Below are positions 47,340-57,202 of a stretch of 64,000 nt of DNA, piece by piece (the stretch's first letter is position 1; every line of letters starts with the position of its first letter). The translations under genes were made by a program, and so were the position numbers. The notes beneath the pieces were generated by a model, which was given only the letters and a program-made list of their open reading frames with translations, did no database searches and was not told the origin of the DNA. Location of the stretch: assembly GCA_016713025.1 (NCBI GenBank), contig JADJPZ010000003.1, positions 496,001-560,000 of the forward strand. The letters are read 5' to 3'. Source of the stretch: Saprospiraceae bacterium. Its GTDB lineage: Bacteria > Bacteroidota > Bacteroidia > Chitinophagales > Saprospiraceae.

Positions 47340-50300
47340 ATGAAATACTTTTTGCTTTTTGCATTACTAATTCTTCAATTTTCTTCCTTCTCTCAAGACA
47401 AACCAAAATGGGACATAAACAATCCTCCCGGAAACTTTAAGGACGTTACTTTTACTACCAATGAGGGGACATGGATGAATGTCGATGTGAGTCCCGACGG
47501 AAGCATGATTGCATTTGATATGCTGGGAGATATTTACACCATCCCGATTTCCGGTGGTACTGCAACTGCAATTCGAACAGGTCTTGCGTGGGAGGTACAA
47601 CCCAGATGGAGTCCTGACGGAAAAAAGATATTGTTTACCAGTGATTCAGCAGGTGGGGACAATATATTTTACATGGATCCCGATGGCAAAAATGTCAAAC
47701 AAATAACCAAAGAAAGTTTCAGGCTCCTTAACAATGCTATATGGATGCCCGATGGTCAGTACATCATAGCCAGGAAACATTTTACTTCAGGCAGATCCCT
47801 TGGGGCGGGCGAAATGTGGATGTATCATATTTCAGGAGGCGATGGAATTCAACTTACCAAAAGGAAAAATGATCAGCAAGATGTAAACGAACCATCAATG
47901 TCTCCCGATGGTAAAATGTTATACTTCAGTGAAGATGTCTATCCAGGTGGATATTTTCAGTACAATAAAGATCCAAATAGCGAGATATTTGTGATCAATA
48001 GCTACAATATGGAAAACGGGGAAATCAAAAGAGTGACAGGAGGACCTGGCGGTGCTTGCAGGCCACAAATTTCAAATAAAGGTGACAAAATTGCATATGT
48101 AAGAAGGGTGCGAGAGAAATCTGTTTTATATATTTATGACATTGCCACAGCCAGAGAATGGCCGATTTATGATCAATTAAGTAAAGATCAGCAAGAAGCA
48201 TGGACTATTTTTGGTATTTATACAGGGTTCGACTGGATGCCTGATGATAATGAAATCATAATATGGGCTAAAGGAAAAATCCAAAGAGTCAGCATTGAAA
48301 GTAAAAAAGCAATGGATATCCCATTTACTGTAAACGCCAAACATCGGCTCATGGAAACAGTGCAATTTGAAAATAAAGCTTTTGATGATCAATTTGAAGT
48401 GAAAGTCTTAAGAAATGTTGTCACGTCTCCGGATGAAAGTAAAATTGTATTCAGCGCATTAGGAGGTCTTTATGTCTCACAAAATGGTGGTACTCCTGAA
48501 AGACTTACAGATGGAACGGACTTCGAAGCTGAACCACAGTTTAATGCAAAAGGAGATCAGATAGTCTATGTGACCTGGAATGATGAAAGCCTTGGTAAAA
48601 TTCAGGTTTACAATTTTGCTACTAAAAAATCAACCTCCATCACTAAGGATCCAGCCATTTACAGAACACCATCTTTTTCTCCGGCTGGAAATCAAATGGT
48701 ATATCGAAAAGAAGGTGGTAATGGTCATCAGGGTTATCAGTACAATACAAATTCAGGTATTTACACCTGTAATGTAAGCGGTGAAAAACCTGAACTTATC
48801 ACACAGGAAGGAGAAAAGCCCACTTTTTCATATGACGGTAACGACATTTATTATACAACCGGTGGATTTTTATTTGGTTCGGTATCCAAAGCTTTCAAAA
48901 AGTATAACCTGAAAACTAAAAAGTCCGAAATTGTTTTTAATACAAGCTATACTACCAATTTTGTAGCTAGTCCGGACAACAAATGGATAGCGTTTACAGA
49001 ATTGTATAAAGTATATATTGCTCCCATGCCCAAAACAGGTCAACCCATTGGACTTTCTGCAAAAACCAAAATGGTACCAGTGGCACAGGTTGCCCGAGAT
49101 GCCGGTATCAACCTGCATTGGTCGGCAGATAGTAAATCATTACATTGGACATTGGGCAATGAATATTTTACAGAAAGTCTGAGCAGAAGATTTCTCTTTC
49201 TGGAAGGTTCCCTTGATACCATACCTCCTATCGATACTTCAGGAACCAAAATCAATCTGACCATAAAATCAGACAAGCCCAAAGGTAAAATAGCCTTTAA
49301 AAATGCCAATATCATCACGATGGAAAATGACAGAGTCATCAAAAACGGCGTTGTAGTGATTGAGGAAAACATCATCAAATATGTTGGACCGGCTTCAGGG
49401 TTTAAATTGGATAATCAAACCAAAGTATATGACTTGAAAGGAAAAACCATCATGCCCGGGCTGATAGACGTTCATGCTCATCTTGGCGCCTTCAGAGATG
49501 GTATCAGCCCTCAAAAGCATTGGGAATACTATGCTAATCTGGCGTACGGCGTGACCACTACCCATGATCCTTCCGTCAATAGTGAAATCACATTTGCTCA
49601 GTCAGAAATGGTAAAAGCCGGAACACTCACTGGTCCAAGAATTTATTCTACAGGAACTATACTGTATGGTGCCGATGGAGACTTCAAAGCGGAAATCAAC
49701 AGTCTTGAAGACGCAAAATCAGCTCTGAGAAGGACCAAAGCTTTCGGTGCATTTTCGGTAAAGTCCTATAACCAACCTCGCCGTGAACAACGTCAGCAAG
49801 TGATAGAAGCTGCACGTCAGTTAGGTATCAGGGTAGTACCGGAAGGAGGATCGTTTTTTTACCACAATCTAAGTATGGTGGCTGACGGGCATACCAGTGT
49901 TGAGCATAATATACCAGTGGCTCCGCTATACAAAGATGTTGTCAGTTTCTGGTCACATACGAAGACAAGTAATACACCAACCCTCATTGTCAATTATGGC
50001 GGACTTACCGGAGAATATTATTGGTACCAAAATACCGAAGTTTGGAAAAAAGAAAAATTGCTGAAATTTACACCAAGATCAATTATTGACTCTAGGTCAA
50101 GGCACCGAACTATGGTGCCACAAGAAGAATACGAAAACGGCCATATTCTGACATCAAAATCATGTAAAAAACTGGCAGATGCCGGTGTCAACATCAATCT
50201 TGGTGCTCACGGGCAGTTGCAGGGACTGGGAGTGCATTGGGAGCTTTGGATGTTGCAGCAAGGTGGTATGACCAACTTTCAGGCACTTAAAAGTGCCACC

Positions 50301-50597
50301 GTCAATGGTGCTGAACTCTTAGGAATGCAACACCAGATAGGGACACTCAAAGCAGGAAAACTTGCTGACCTGATCGTCATTGATGGAAATCCGCTTGAAG
50401 ACATCCGAAAATCAGAAAATGTGGTTTATACCATGATCAATGGTCGCCTGTATGACACGGACACAATGAATGAAATCGGCAATTCAGATAAAAAGCGCAC
50501 TAAATTTTACTGGGAAATGGATGGTAGTGGGCTGAATTACCCTTTCTATCAGGAGACCAATAGTTTTATGGGCATAAGATGTGCCTGTGGATTGTAA
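47340..50597 (+). CDS. TolB-propeller/amidohydrolase fusion, exported
   Basis: 1085 residues. A signal peptide (MKYFLLFALLILQFSSFSQ) precedes a long PD40/TolB propeller (about 40-600; VDVSPDGSMIAFDML, WSPDGKKILFTSD). A metal-dependent amidohydrolase domain follows from about 640, with DVHAHLG carrying the HxH metal ligands, a later HTSVEHNIPV and the closing GTLKAGKLADLIVIDGNPL. The domain pair occurs as a unit in Bacteroidota and relatives. It probably hydrolyses peptides or other amides in the periplasm. The substrate is not known. Confidence 0.93.
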   Translation: MKYFLLFALLILQFSSFSQDKPKWDINNPPGNFKDVTFTTNEGTWMNVDVSPDGSMIAFDMLGDIYTIPISGGTATAIRTGLAWEVQPRWSPDGKKILFTSDSAGGDNIFYMDPDGKNVKQITKESFRLLNNAIWMPDGQYIIARKHFTSGRSLGAGEMWMYHISGGDGIQLTKRKNDQQDVNEPSMSPDGKMLYFSEDVYPGGYFQYNKDPNSEIFVINSYNMENGEIKRVTGGPGGACRPQISNKGDKIAYVRRVREKSVLYIYDIATAREWPIYDQLSKDQQEAWTIFGIYTGFDWMPDDNEIIIWAKGKIQRVSIESKKAMDIPFTVNAKHRLMETVQFENKAFDDQFEVKVLRNVVTSPDESKIVFSALGGLYVSQNGGTPERLTDGTDFEAEPQFNAKGDQIVYVTWNDESLGKIQVYNFATKKSTSITKDPAIYRTPSFSPAGNQMVYRKEGGNGHQGYQYNTNSGIYTCNVSGEKPELITQEGEKPTFSYDGNDIYYTTGGFLFGSVSKAFKKYNLKTKKSEIVFNTSYTTNFVASPDNKWIAFTELYKVYIAPMPKTGQPIGLSAKTKMVPVAQVARDAGINLHWSADSKSLHWTLGNEYFTESLSRRFLFLEGSLDTIPPIDTSGTKINLTIKSDKPKGKIAFKNANIITMENDRVIKNGVVVIEENIIKYVGPASGFKLDNQTKVYDLKGKTIMPGLIDVHAHLGAFRDGISPQKHWEYYANLAYGVTTTHDPSVNSEITFAQSEMVKAGTLTGPRIYSTGTILYGADGDFKAEINSLEDAKSALRRTKAFGAFSVKSYNQPRREQRQQVIEAARQLGIRVVPEGGSFFYHNLSMVADGHTSVEHNIPVAPLYKDVVSFWSHTKTSNTPTLIVNYGGLTGEYYWYQNTEVWKKEKLLKFTPRSIIDSRSRHRTMVPQEEYENGHILTSKSCKKLADAGVNINLGAHGQLQGLGVHWELWMLQQGGMTNFQALKSATVNGAELLGMQHQIGTLKAGKLADLIVIDGNPLEDIRKSENVVYTMINGRLYDTDTMNEIGNSDKKRTKFYWEMDGSGLNYPFYQETNSFMGIRCACGL

Positions 50598-50659
50598 CAG
50601 AGACCGAGATACAGTATATTAGGTAGTTTTAGCTTATCTCCAATTCTCACTATATTCGG

Positions 50660-50724
50660 GTGTATCCCAAAATTGCACTGTATTATTTTAATTTTTAAGT
50701 TTCGGATTTAGTGGGTTATCCTAG
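50660..50724 (+). repeat. Dispersed repeat R2, partial copy
   Basis: It begins GTGTATCCCAAAATTGCACT and continues through TTTTTAAGTTTCGGATTTAG and TTATCCTAG. It is closely parallel to 58797-58860. No inverted right end is visible. Confidence 0.65.
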
Positions 50725-50797
50725 ATGTAATAGACAAAATTAATGTTAATAAAGGCTGAAAGCCTTATAAACATTAGCTTTGCGTCAAAATAATGTA

Positions 50798-51544
50798 CTA
50801 CCATGATTGTCCGGGATATGCCCTTTGCATATACTGCATTTCTGCAAGTATAAAACCCAGATATTCTGTATGAAGTCCGGTTTTCCCTCCTTTTTTTGAA
50901 AAATACTTGACAGGGCCGGTCAGTGTAGCTTCTTGCAACGTCCTATTAAATTTAGAAAGAGCTTTTACTTTTACATTGTCCAAATGCGGAAAGATTAAAT
51001 GAGCAGTGCAGTAATTTTCATATGTTGTAGGTGTAAACAGTTCATCCATATAGGAAATCATATTATTGAGAGCGTTTTGCATTTTGTCATGACTTTCTTC
51101 CGTTCCGTCACCCAATCTGATGACCCATTCAGAAGAAAAAGAAAGATGGTAGGCTGCCTCTTTGATACTTTTTTTGGCAATTGCAGCTAATCGTGCGTCC
51201 GCACTTTCTGTCATTCCTTCCAGCAGGTAATAGTGATAACAATCGAAGATACATTGTCTCATCATCGTATCCGCCCAGTTGCCATTAGGTTGTTCAACCA
51301 ACAGTGCATTTTTAAAATTGCGTTCATACCTCAACATTGGATAATCATCTTCATTTTTGCCTTCTATCTCAGCAAGATACTGATAATAACCGCGTGCTTC
51401 ACCTATGACATCAAGAGCTATATTAGTAAGTGCAATATCCTGCTCAAGGACAGGTCCGTGTCCGCACCACTCTCCTAGCCTTTGACCGAGCACCATTAGA
51501 TTATCGGCCATCATGAGCATAACATCTTTTACTTCCTGCTGCAT
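50798..51544 (-). CDS. paaC: 1,2-phenylacetyl-CoA epoxidase subunit PaaC
   Basis: A 248-residue ferritin-like four-helix protein, the structural partner of PaaA in the multicomponent monooxygenase that epoxidises phenylacetyl-CoA. Typical stretches are LGQRLGEWCGHGPVLEQDIA and DVIGEARGYYQYLAE. It is the last gene of the operon seen here; paaB ends 2 bp upstream, implying coupled translation. No paaD follows in the window. Confidence 0.93.
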   Translation of the reverse strand: MQQEVKDVMLMMADNLMVLGQRLGEWCGHGPVLEQDIALTNIALDVIGEARGYYQYLAEIEGKNEDDYPMLRYERNFKNALLVEQPNGNWADTMMRQCIFDCYHYYLLEGMTESADARLAAIAKKSIKEAAYHLSFSSEWVIRLGDGTEESHDKMQNALNNMISYMDELFTPTTYENYCTAHLIFPHLDNVKVKALSKFNRTLQEATLTGPVKYFSKKGGKTGLHTEYLGFILAEMQYMQRAYPGQSW

Positions 51545-51545
51545 A

Positions 51546-51827
51546 TTACATGTGTTTTAGTTCGTCAGGTAATTCATAAAAAGTAGGATGGCGATATATT
51601 TTGTCATGTGCCGGATCAAAGAGTGCTTCTTTATCATCGGGATTAGACGCAGTGATGTTTTTGGATTCTACTACCCAAATGCTTATACCCTCATTTCGGC
51701 GGGTATATACATCGCGTGCATTTTGGATAGCCATATGAGCATCGGCGGCATGGAGGCTACCCATATGTTTGTGACTGAGTCCATTTTTGGACCGGATGAA
51801 TACTTCAAAGAGTGGCCAATCTTTCAT
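51546..51827 (-). CDS. paaB: 1,2-phenylacetyl-CoA epoxidase subunit PaaB
   Basis: 93 residues, the normal size. It has the family start WPLFEVFIRSKNGLSHKHMG followed by SLHAADAHMAIQNARDVYTRR. PaaB is a small bridging subunit of the epoxidase complex. It sits between the protease-cellulase fusion gene (25 bp upstream) and paaC. Confidence 0.93.
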   Translation of the reverse strand: MKDWPLFEVFIRSKNGLSHKHMGSLHAADAHMAIQNARDVYTRRNEGISIWVVESKNITASNPDDKEALFDPAHDKIYRHPTFYELPDELKHM

Positions 51828-51851
51828 GATACTTTGGTTTTAGTTTGAATT

Positions 51852-54800
51852 CTAATCATTACAGTCTATTGGTTTTGTGAATATTGTCCCTGAATCATTT
51901 ATAGACACAAGATAACAGATATTATTTTCGTCTGTGAGAATTAATCCATATCCACTATTTTCAATCAGCATATCTCCTTCTTGTTGTTGGACATGGTTAC
52001 CTGAAATCGAAGCAAGCAATGAAGTTTTCAATTCCCCAGCTTTACCTATCGATATCTTCCATAAAGCGTGATCAGGTGATTTGGTGATGATACCCTTTTG
52101 TGAAAAGTTTAAATTTAAGCTACTGTTTACAATCTTTGTGCTTCCTGTACTTGCACTGGCTATTTGAGACGCAGATATGATTCCTTCGTTGCTTACATTG
52201 ATTTTATATTTTGTATTATTAGGACTTGTTAGTATTACACTACTATTAGTGGTATTAAAATAGATGTCCGCATTAATATTTATTTGATTTTCGGCAGGTA
52301 AGAGGCCTGAAGCCTGATTTACCATTGATGATAATAAAAATAAATAAGCTGATTGATAGTAAATGCCGTTTTCAGTCACGCTCCATGAGTTTTGGGGCCA
52401 TCCGGTATTCCATTCTTTGTATGATTTTAATGGAGGCTGATTAGATGGTGGGTTTGTGATATTACAGAGATTATTGTTTGCAGCACTACCACACCCTGAA
52501 GGACAGCAACCATCCAAACTCCATCCTGGGTTAGGTCCGCCAGGAATAAATCCCGGCGCCGGGCCATATGTAGAAGTTCTGACATCATCCCAAAGTGGAC
52601 TACCATGGTTAAACCATCCGTGGTAGATAGTATTTACAGATCTGTCTGCTCCTAAACCTGACATTTTTGTAAGGTAAGTAAGAGCATTGGGGTTTACACC
52701 ATGCATATAATGAATATAATGACTCATAGTTTTTTCAGCCAAACCGTTGTTTGCAGCATCGAGATTAAAATGATGATAGGCTTGGTATAAGTTGCCATGA
52801 TTACATTTGATTCCATTGCTACCCCAGCCAATGTTTTGTGTTTCTAAGTGAGCCTTGTACGCATCCAGATCATTAGCCTGAGCTGGAAAATTGTGCGTAT
52901 AATTATTCATGGAATTTCTGAAAGCATTTTTTATATTGTTTGCAACCATTGTACTGACACCTTTCAAATGACTATAATGAAGCAAACTCAATTGAATCAC
53001 ATTTTCGAAAGGATAAACAAAGCCCCATTGCAATAAATGAGCATTATTATAATTACTTTCGACATATGTTTTGTAAGTATTGTCACCAGTCAAGTCATAA
53101 AGGTAGACTGCTGCGGCAAGTTTTCTCATGTCTCTTTCATAATTATCTACTTCTTGCTCACCTGCAGCAAGAGTGTCAGCAGTATTAAAGTAATTTATAT
53201 TTGAATTGCTAATGGACCATGTCCATGCTTGGATGGCTTTAGTTTGGAGAGTTGTGGCATAGGATTGCGCAGTGGGATGATCTATTTTTTTAAATTGTTT
53301 GGAAGCAAAGGCGAAGGATGCAGCTGTAGTCAATGATGCGGCTGTGGTTTTAGTACCATAATATCTAGTAGCATTGTCAGCTGATGGAGGCGATGCTGAC
53401 GTATGATTCTGGACACCTACCACACAAAAAACACCACCATCGGTATCTTGCATTTTGATAAACCAATCCAACTCATATTTGATCTCATCGAGTAAATCAG
53501 GAATACCATTGCCGGATTCGGGTATATTCATATTATCGTTTGCCCAAGCTTGTGGATTGATTTCATATGACCAAAGCAAATCGTTGATGGGTTTGTACGC
53601 AAAGTTCACGTATTTGTTATAATCACCTGCATCATGCCACCCACCAGCCATATTTTTGTACAATGAAGTATTATTTTTGTCCTTGATAAATCTACAGGAG
53701 GCATCTTGGGCATGACAAACTCCATCGGTATAACCCGGTAAAGCATAAGGAGCGACCTTTGCCACACCACATCTTTGATAATAAAATGTCTTGAAAGCTG
53801 TCTTTAAAATGTCATCATATATATCAGCCTTGATTTCAAAATCTTCTGATCGGATATCGCCACTATTTCCATCAGCGACATGATAAGTCCCAGGTGTATT
53901 GAACGCACTAAAATCAAATCTCCATACTCTGTCTCCACTCTGACTATGGGTAGCCCCACTTGCCCACACTACAGGCGCACCAGAAAATACGACTTGCAAG
54001 GTATTTGAGTTTTTCACAACTATAGTTGAAGCAGGTGTATAACTGTCCGCGCTATTGTAACCAGTTTGAGGATCAGATAGTATGGCAATTTTTTCGTCAG
54101 TGGGCTTGTAACCAAATTGGTCAATTTTGATCAAAGGTACATAAAGTTCGTTTATCGCGCGATTCACTGCCGCCACAGCGTCTATCCTACCATATCCATA
54201 GGTATTATTAGGTATAGAAGTGCCTGGTATGCCATTACATGATTGAGTATTTGAAGTAAGATTTACGGCTGTTTGCTCTATTATATTTTCGATTTTATCG
54301 ACTTCACCTGCCAAAGTCGGATTGGCTGAGATGATCAATGCTACCAGACCTGCGACATGAGGACCAGCCATGCTTGTGCCGCTTGAACTGCCATAACCAT
54401 TATTGCGAATGGCAGACCTGACGCTAACGCCAGGTGCACTGACATTGGGCTTGATCCTGTTTGAACCATCAACAGTAACGGACCCTCTACTGCTAAACCC
54501 AGCGATCTCATCTGCACTATTGGTTGCACCTACGCTAAAACTATTTTCAAAAATGGCAGAAGGATCATTTACACTTCCGCAGGATGAACCCGAATTGCCG
54601 GCGGACACAACAACAACACAGCCGGCTAGTTTCAGATTATCGACAGCAATCCTCATGATATTATATACTGAGGTATCACATCCCTCTACCGGCGGACATC
54701 CCCATGAATTGTTGATAACGTGAGGCATTTTAGTAGGATCACCAGTGGTGGAAAGACTATCCAAAGCATAAGGAGCCAAAAACCATTCAAAACATTCAAG

Positions 54801-55640
54801 ATATGTTGATGGTCGTCCATAACCATTTTCCATATTGCGGCAACCTATCCATTTGGCTCCAGGTGCGACACCTATTTGATTTCCCATACTATCATTGCCT
54901 ACCATCGTACCCATGGTGTGTGTCCCGTGGTTGTGATCGTCACAAGGCTGTCTGCTGTCAAAACCACAGCTATTTACACCCGAACTCAAAGGAATATCTT
55001 CTCTGATGGCATCATGCCAGTTGTAGTTGTGGTCAGGGGATGTCACATTCCATCCTCGGTATTTTTTTTTCAATGTATTGTGCATCCAGTCATATCCTGT
55101 ATCCTGGCCTCCGATAACTACATTCTGTCCGGTATATCCCAAGTCCCACACAGTAGGGGCACCTATCTTATCTACATTCCATTCAATGCCTCTATTGCCT
55201 GATTTATTTCTTTCTGGTTCAATCAAATTATTGACAAGCACTGCTCCATCCAGCAAAACTCTGTCTACAGAAGTTAAAACAGCAATAGAATCAATGAGTG
55301 ATTTTTTTGCTTTAAGCGTGATCATATTGACCATATAGTAACTTCTGAAAGATACTCCTTTAGATTGAAGTAAATTTTTAACTTCTACCTGGGTTATGAC
55401 AGCTGTATCTTTTAGCCTGTTAAAAACAAAATTAGCTTTTTGGTCTTTTCCACTGACAGATTTTGCCCCTTTTACATCAGCTTGAGCAGAAAGGACTACT
55501 ATTACATTCTGAGTTACATTAGGATTTGCATTGATCAATCGAAGATCTATTTTATTGATGATCTGAGCATCCAGATGTATGAAAATCATGGATGAAAATA
55601 AAAAAATTGCTAAAATGTATTTTCTAAGTACTCGTAACAT
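51852..55640 (-). CDS. Subtilisin (S8) - GH9 cellulase fusion, secreted
   Basis: 1262 residues. A signal peptide (to about residue 25) and an inhibitor-like prodomain (about 45-135) precede an S8 subtilisin with Asp180 (GGQDTGYDW), His238 (DHNHGTHTMG), oxyanion Asn349 and Ser423 (GTSMAGPH). From about 505 comes a cellulase N-terminal Ig-like domain (IDQFGYKPTDEKIAIL). The GH9 catalytic domain follows, with the Asp pair 670/673 (GGWHDAGDY) and acid Glu at about 1090 (SVTENGIYYQSAY). The C-terminus carries three repeats of about 49 residues (PNNTKYKINVSNEGII, PDHALWKISIGKAGEL, ENNICYLVSINDSGTI). All catalytic residues are present. No standard T9SS sorting domain is seen. The gene lies within the paa operon, 16 bp after paaA and 25 bp before paaB, on the same strand. 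Confidence 0.93.
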   Translation of the reverse strand: MLRVLRKYILAIFLFSSMIFIHLDAQIINKIDLRLINANPNVTQNVIVVLSAQADVKGAKSVSGKDQKANFVFNRLKDTAVITQVEVKNLLQSKGVSFRSYYMVNMITLKAKKSLIDSIAVLTSVDRVLLDGAVLVNNLIEPERNKSGNRGIEWNVDKIGAPTVWDLGYTGQNVVIGGQDTGYDWMHNTLKKKYRGWNVTSPDHNYNWHDAIREDIPLSSGVNSCGFDSRQPCDDHNHGTHTMGTMVGNDSMGNQIGVAPGAKWIGCRNMENGYGRPSTYLECFEWFLAPYALDSLSTTGDPTKMPHVINNSWGCPPVEGCDTSVYNIMRIAVDNLKLAGCVVVVSAGNSGSSCGSVNDPSAIFENSFSVGATNSADEIAGFSSRGSVTVDGSNRIKPNVSAPGVSVRSAIRNNGYGSSSGTSMAGPHVAGLVALIISANPTLAGEVDKIENIIEQTAVNLTSNTQSCNGIPGTSIPNNTYGYGRIDAVAAVNRAINELYVPLIKIDQFGYKPTDEKIAILSDPQTGYNSADSYTPASTIVVKNSNTLQVVFSGAPVVWASGATHSQSGDRVWRFDFSAFNTPGTYHVADGNSGDIRSEDFEIKADIYDDILKTAFKTFYYQRCGVAKVAPYALPGYTDGVCHAQDASCRFIKDKNNTSLYKNMAGGWHDAGDYNKYVNFAYKPINDLLWSYEINPQAWANDNMNIPESGNGIPDLLDEIKYELDWFIKMQDTDGGVFCVVGVQNHTSASPPSADNATRYYGTKTTAASLTTAASFAFASKQFKKIDHPTAQSYATTLQTKAIQAWTWSISNSNINYFNTADTLAAGEQEVDNYERDMRKLAAAVYLYDLTGDNTYKTYVESNYNNAHLLQWGFVYPFENVIQLSLLHYSHLKGVSTMVANNIKNAFRNSMNNYTHNFPAQANDLDAYKAHLETQNIGWGSNGIKCNHGNLYQAYHHFNLDAANNGLAEKTMSHYIHYMHGVNPNALTYLTKMSGLGADRSVNTIYHGWFNHGSPLWDDVRTSTYGPAPGFIPGGPNPGWSLDGCCPSGCGSAANNNLCNITNPPSNQPPLKSYKEWNTGWPQNSWSVTENGIYYQSAYLFLLSSMVNQASGLLPAENQININADIYFNTTNSSVILTSPNNTKYKINVSNEGIISASQIASASTGSTKIVNSSLNLNFSQKGIITKSPDHALWKISIGKAGELKTSLLASISGNHVQQQEGDMLIENSGYGLILTDENNICYLVSINDSGTIFTKPIDCND

Positions 55641-55656
55641 GACCTTGTTTTTTTTA

Positions 55657-56630
55657 TTATGCTACCGAAATGGCTCTTCTATGCTTTTGTTTTTCAGCGT
55701 ATGCTAAGGCTGCCTCCCGTACCCAAGTTCCCTCTTCATGCGCCTTTATCCGTGCTTCCATTCTTTCTTTATTGCATGGTCCGTTGCCAGCCAATACCTG
55801 ATAAAACTCTTCCCAATCAATAGGTCCAAAATCATAGTGACCCCTTTCTTCATTATAAGATAATAACGGGTCAGGCAGTTGTATCCCTAAAATTTCTGCC
55901 TGTGGCACAGTCATATCTACAAATCTCTGCCTCAGCTCATCATTTGAGAGTCTTTTGATCTTCCATTTTAGGGATTGGGCACTGTTGGGAGAAGCGTCAT
56001 CATTTGGTCCAAACATCATGAGAGAAGGCCACCACCATCTGTTGACAGCATCCTGTACCATGTCTTTTGCTCTTTGGAACCTCTGCACATCGTCAGAAGT
56101 ATATCATACCCTTGTCGCTGATGGAATGATTCTTCCTTGCATATCCTGACCATGGCTCTTGCATAAGGGCCATAAGATGTCCTGCACAATGCTACTTGAT
56201 TCATGATAGCAGCACCATCTACCAACCATCCGATAGCACCTATATCAGCCCATGTCAATGTTGGATAATTAAAAATACTTGAATACTTTGCTTTTCCGGA
56301 ATGGAGTTGGTCTATCAATTCTTCACGCGAAATGTCGAGGGTTTCAGTTGCAGAATAAAGATACAATCCATGGCCGGCTTCATCCTGAATTTTCGCCAAT
56401 AAGGCGAGTTTGCGCTTGAGGCTTGGGGCTCTGGATATCCAATTACCCTCAGGTAGCATGCCTACTATCTCTGAGTGTGCATGTTGGGAGATCTGCCTGA
56501 TCAGAGACTTTCTATATGCATCCGGCATCCAATCCCGGGCTTCAATTTTTTGCTCATCGTCTATTCGCTGCTGGAATATGTCTTCAAAAGATTTTATTGC
56601 ATCCATTTTTACTAGTTTATCTTTTATCAA
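55657..56630 (-). CDS. paaA: 1,2-phenylacetyl-CoA epoxidase subunit PaaA, frameshifted
   Basis: The catalytic di-iron subunit. Diiron ligands are visible in [11 protein letters not shown] and [13 protein letters not shown]. After a frame change it continues [18 protein letters not shown] and ends in the usual [19 protein letters not shown]. The shift is one missing A in the minus-strand run at 56065-56068. The full length would be about 324 residues, normal. Its ATG overlaps the tetR stop by 4 bp, so translation is coupled. If the shift were real the epoxidase would be dead. The homopolymer position argues for an error. Confidence 0.93.
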
Positions 56631-57196
56631 CTAAGTGCTTTGATTAAAAGTGATGAAATCTGTTGCTCTAACTCTATTTTTATATATTTGTTTACTGAAT
56701 CATACGACCAATTTAAGGTTTTAATGATAAAACTAAACACTATATCCACATTGTCAAATTCAAACTTTCCGGACTTTTTGCCTTCGATTAGTATTTTTTT
56801 AAACTTTTTTTCATAGTCTTTTCGCATTTCTAAAAAATCTTTAAGCTGGTCTCCGGCCATAAATCTCCACTCATCATTAAATACTGTAATAGAAGCCGGG
56901 TGATCATAAGCGGCATTCAGGTGCAGTTTGATAAGTTCCCTCAATTTCTTTTTCGCTGATACATCAGATGTAAAAATTTCATGCATACCATCAGTAAAAT
57001 ATTGGGCAAAAGGCATACAAATCTCAACGAGCAGCTCTTCTTTTGATTTGATATGACTGTAAATGCTTGATGGTTCAAGACCTACTCGCGCTGCAAGATC
57101 TCTGATAGATGTTGCACTAAATCCTTTTTCACGGAAAAGCTCAGCAGCTGTTTCGATTATTACTTGTTTCTTTGGACTGTTCAGTGTATTTGTCAT
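56627..57196 (-). CDS. TetR/AcrR family transcriptional regulator
   Basis: 189 residues. The N-terminal helix-turn-helix ([25 protein letters not shown], shown at 15-39) is a clear TetR DNA-binding domain, followed by a helical ligand domain. Its location within the paa operon, between paaE and paaA, suggests a repressor of phenylacetate catabolism that releases DNA on binding phenylacetyl-CoA or a related acyl-CoA, as PaaR does elsewhere. A 14-bp palindrome at the operon promoter is its likely site. Confidence 0.9.
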   Translation of the reverse strand: MTNTLNSPKKQVIIETAAELFREKGFSATSIRDLAARVGLEPSSIYSHIKSKEELLVEICMPFAQYFTDGMHEIFTSDVSAKKKLRELIKLHLNAAYDHPASITVFNDEWRFMAGDQLKDFLEMRKDYEKKFKKILIEGKKSGKFEFDNVDIVFSFIIKTLNWSYDSVNKYIKIELEQQISSLLIKALS

Positions 57197-57202
57197 TTTT
57201 TG

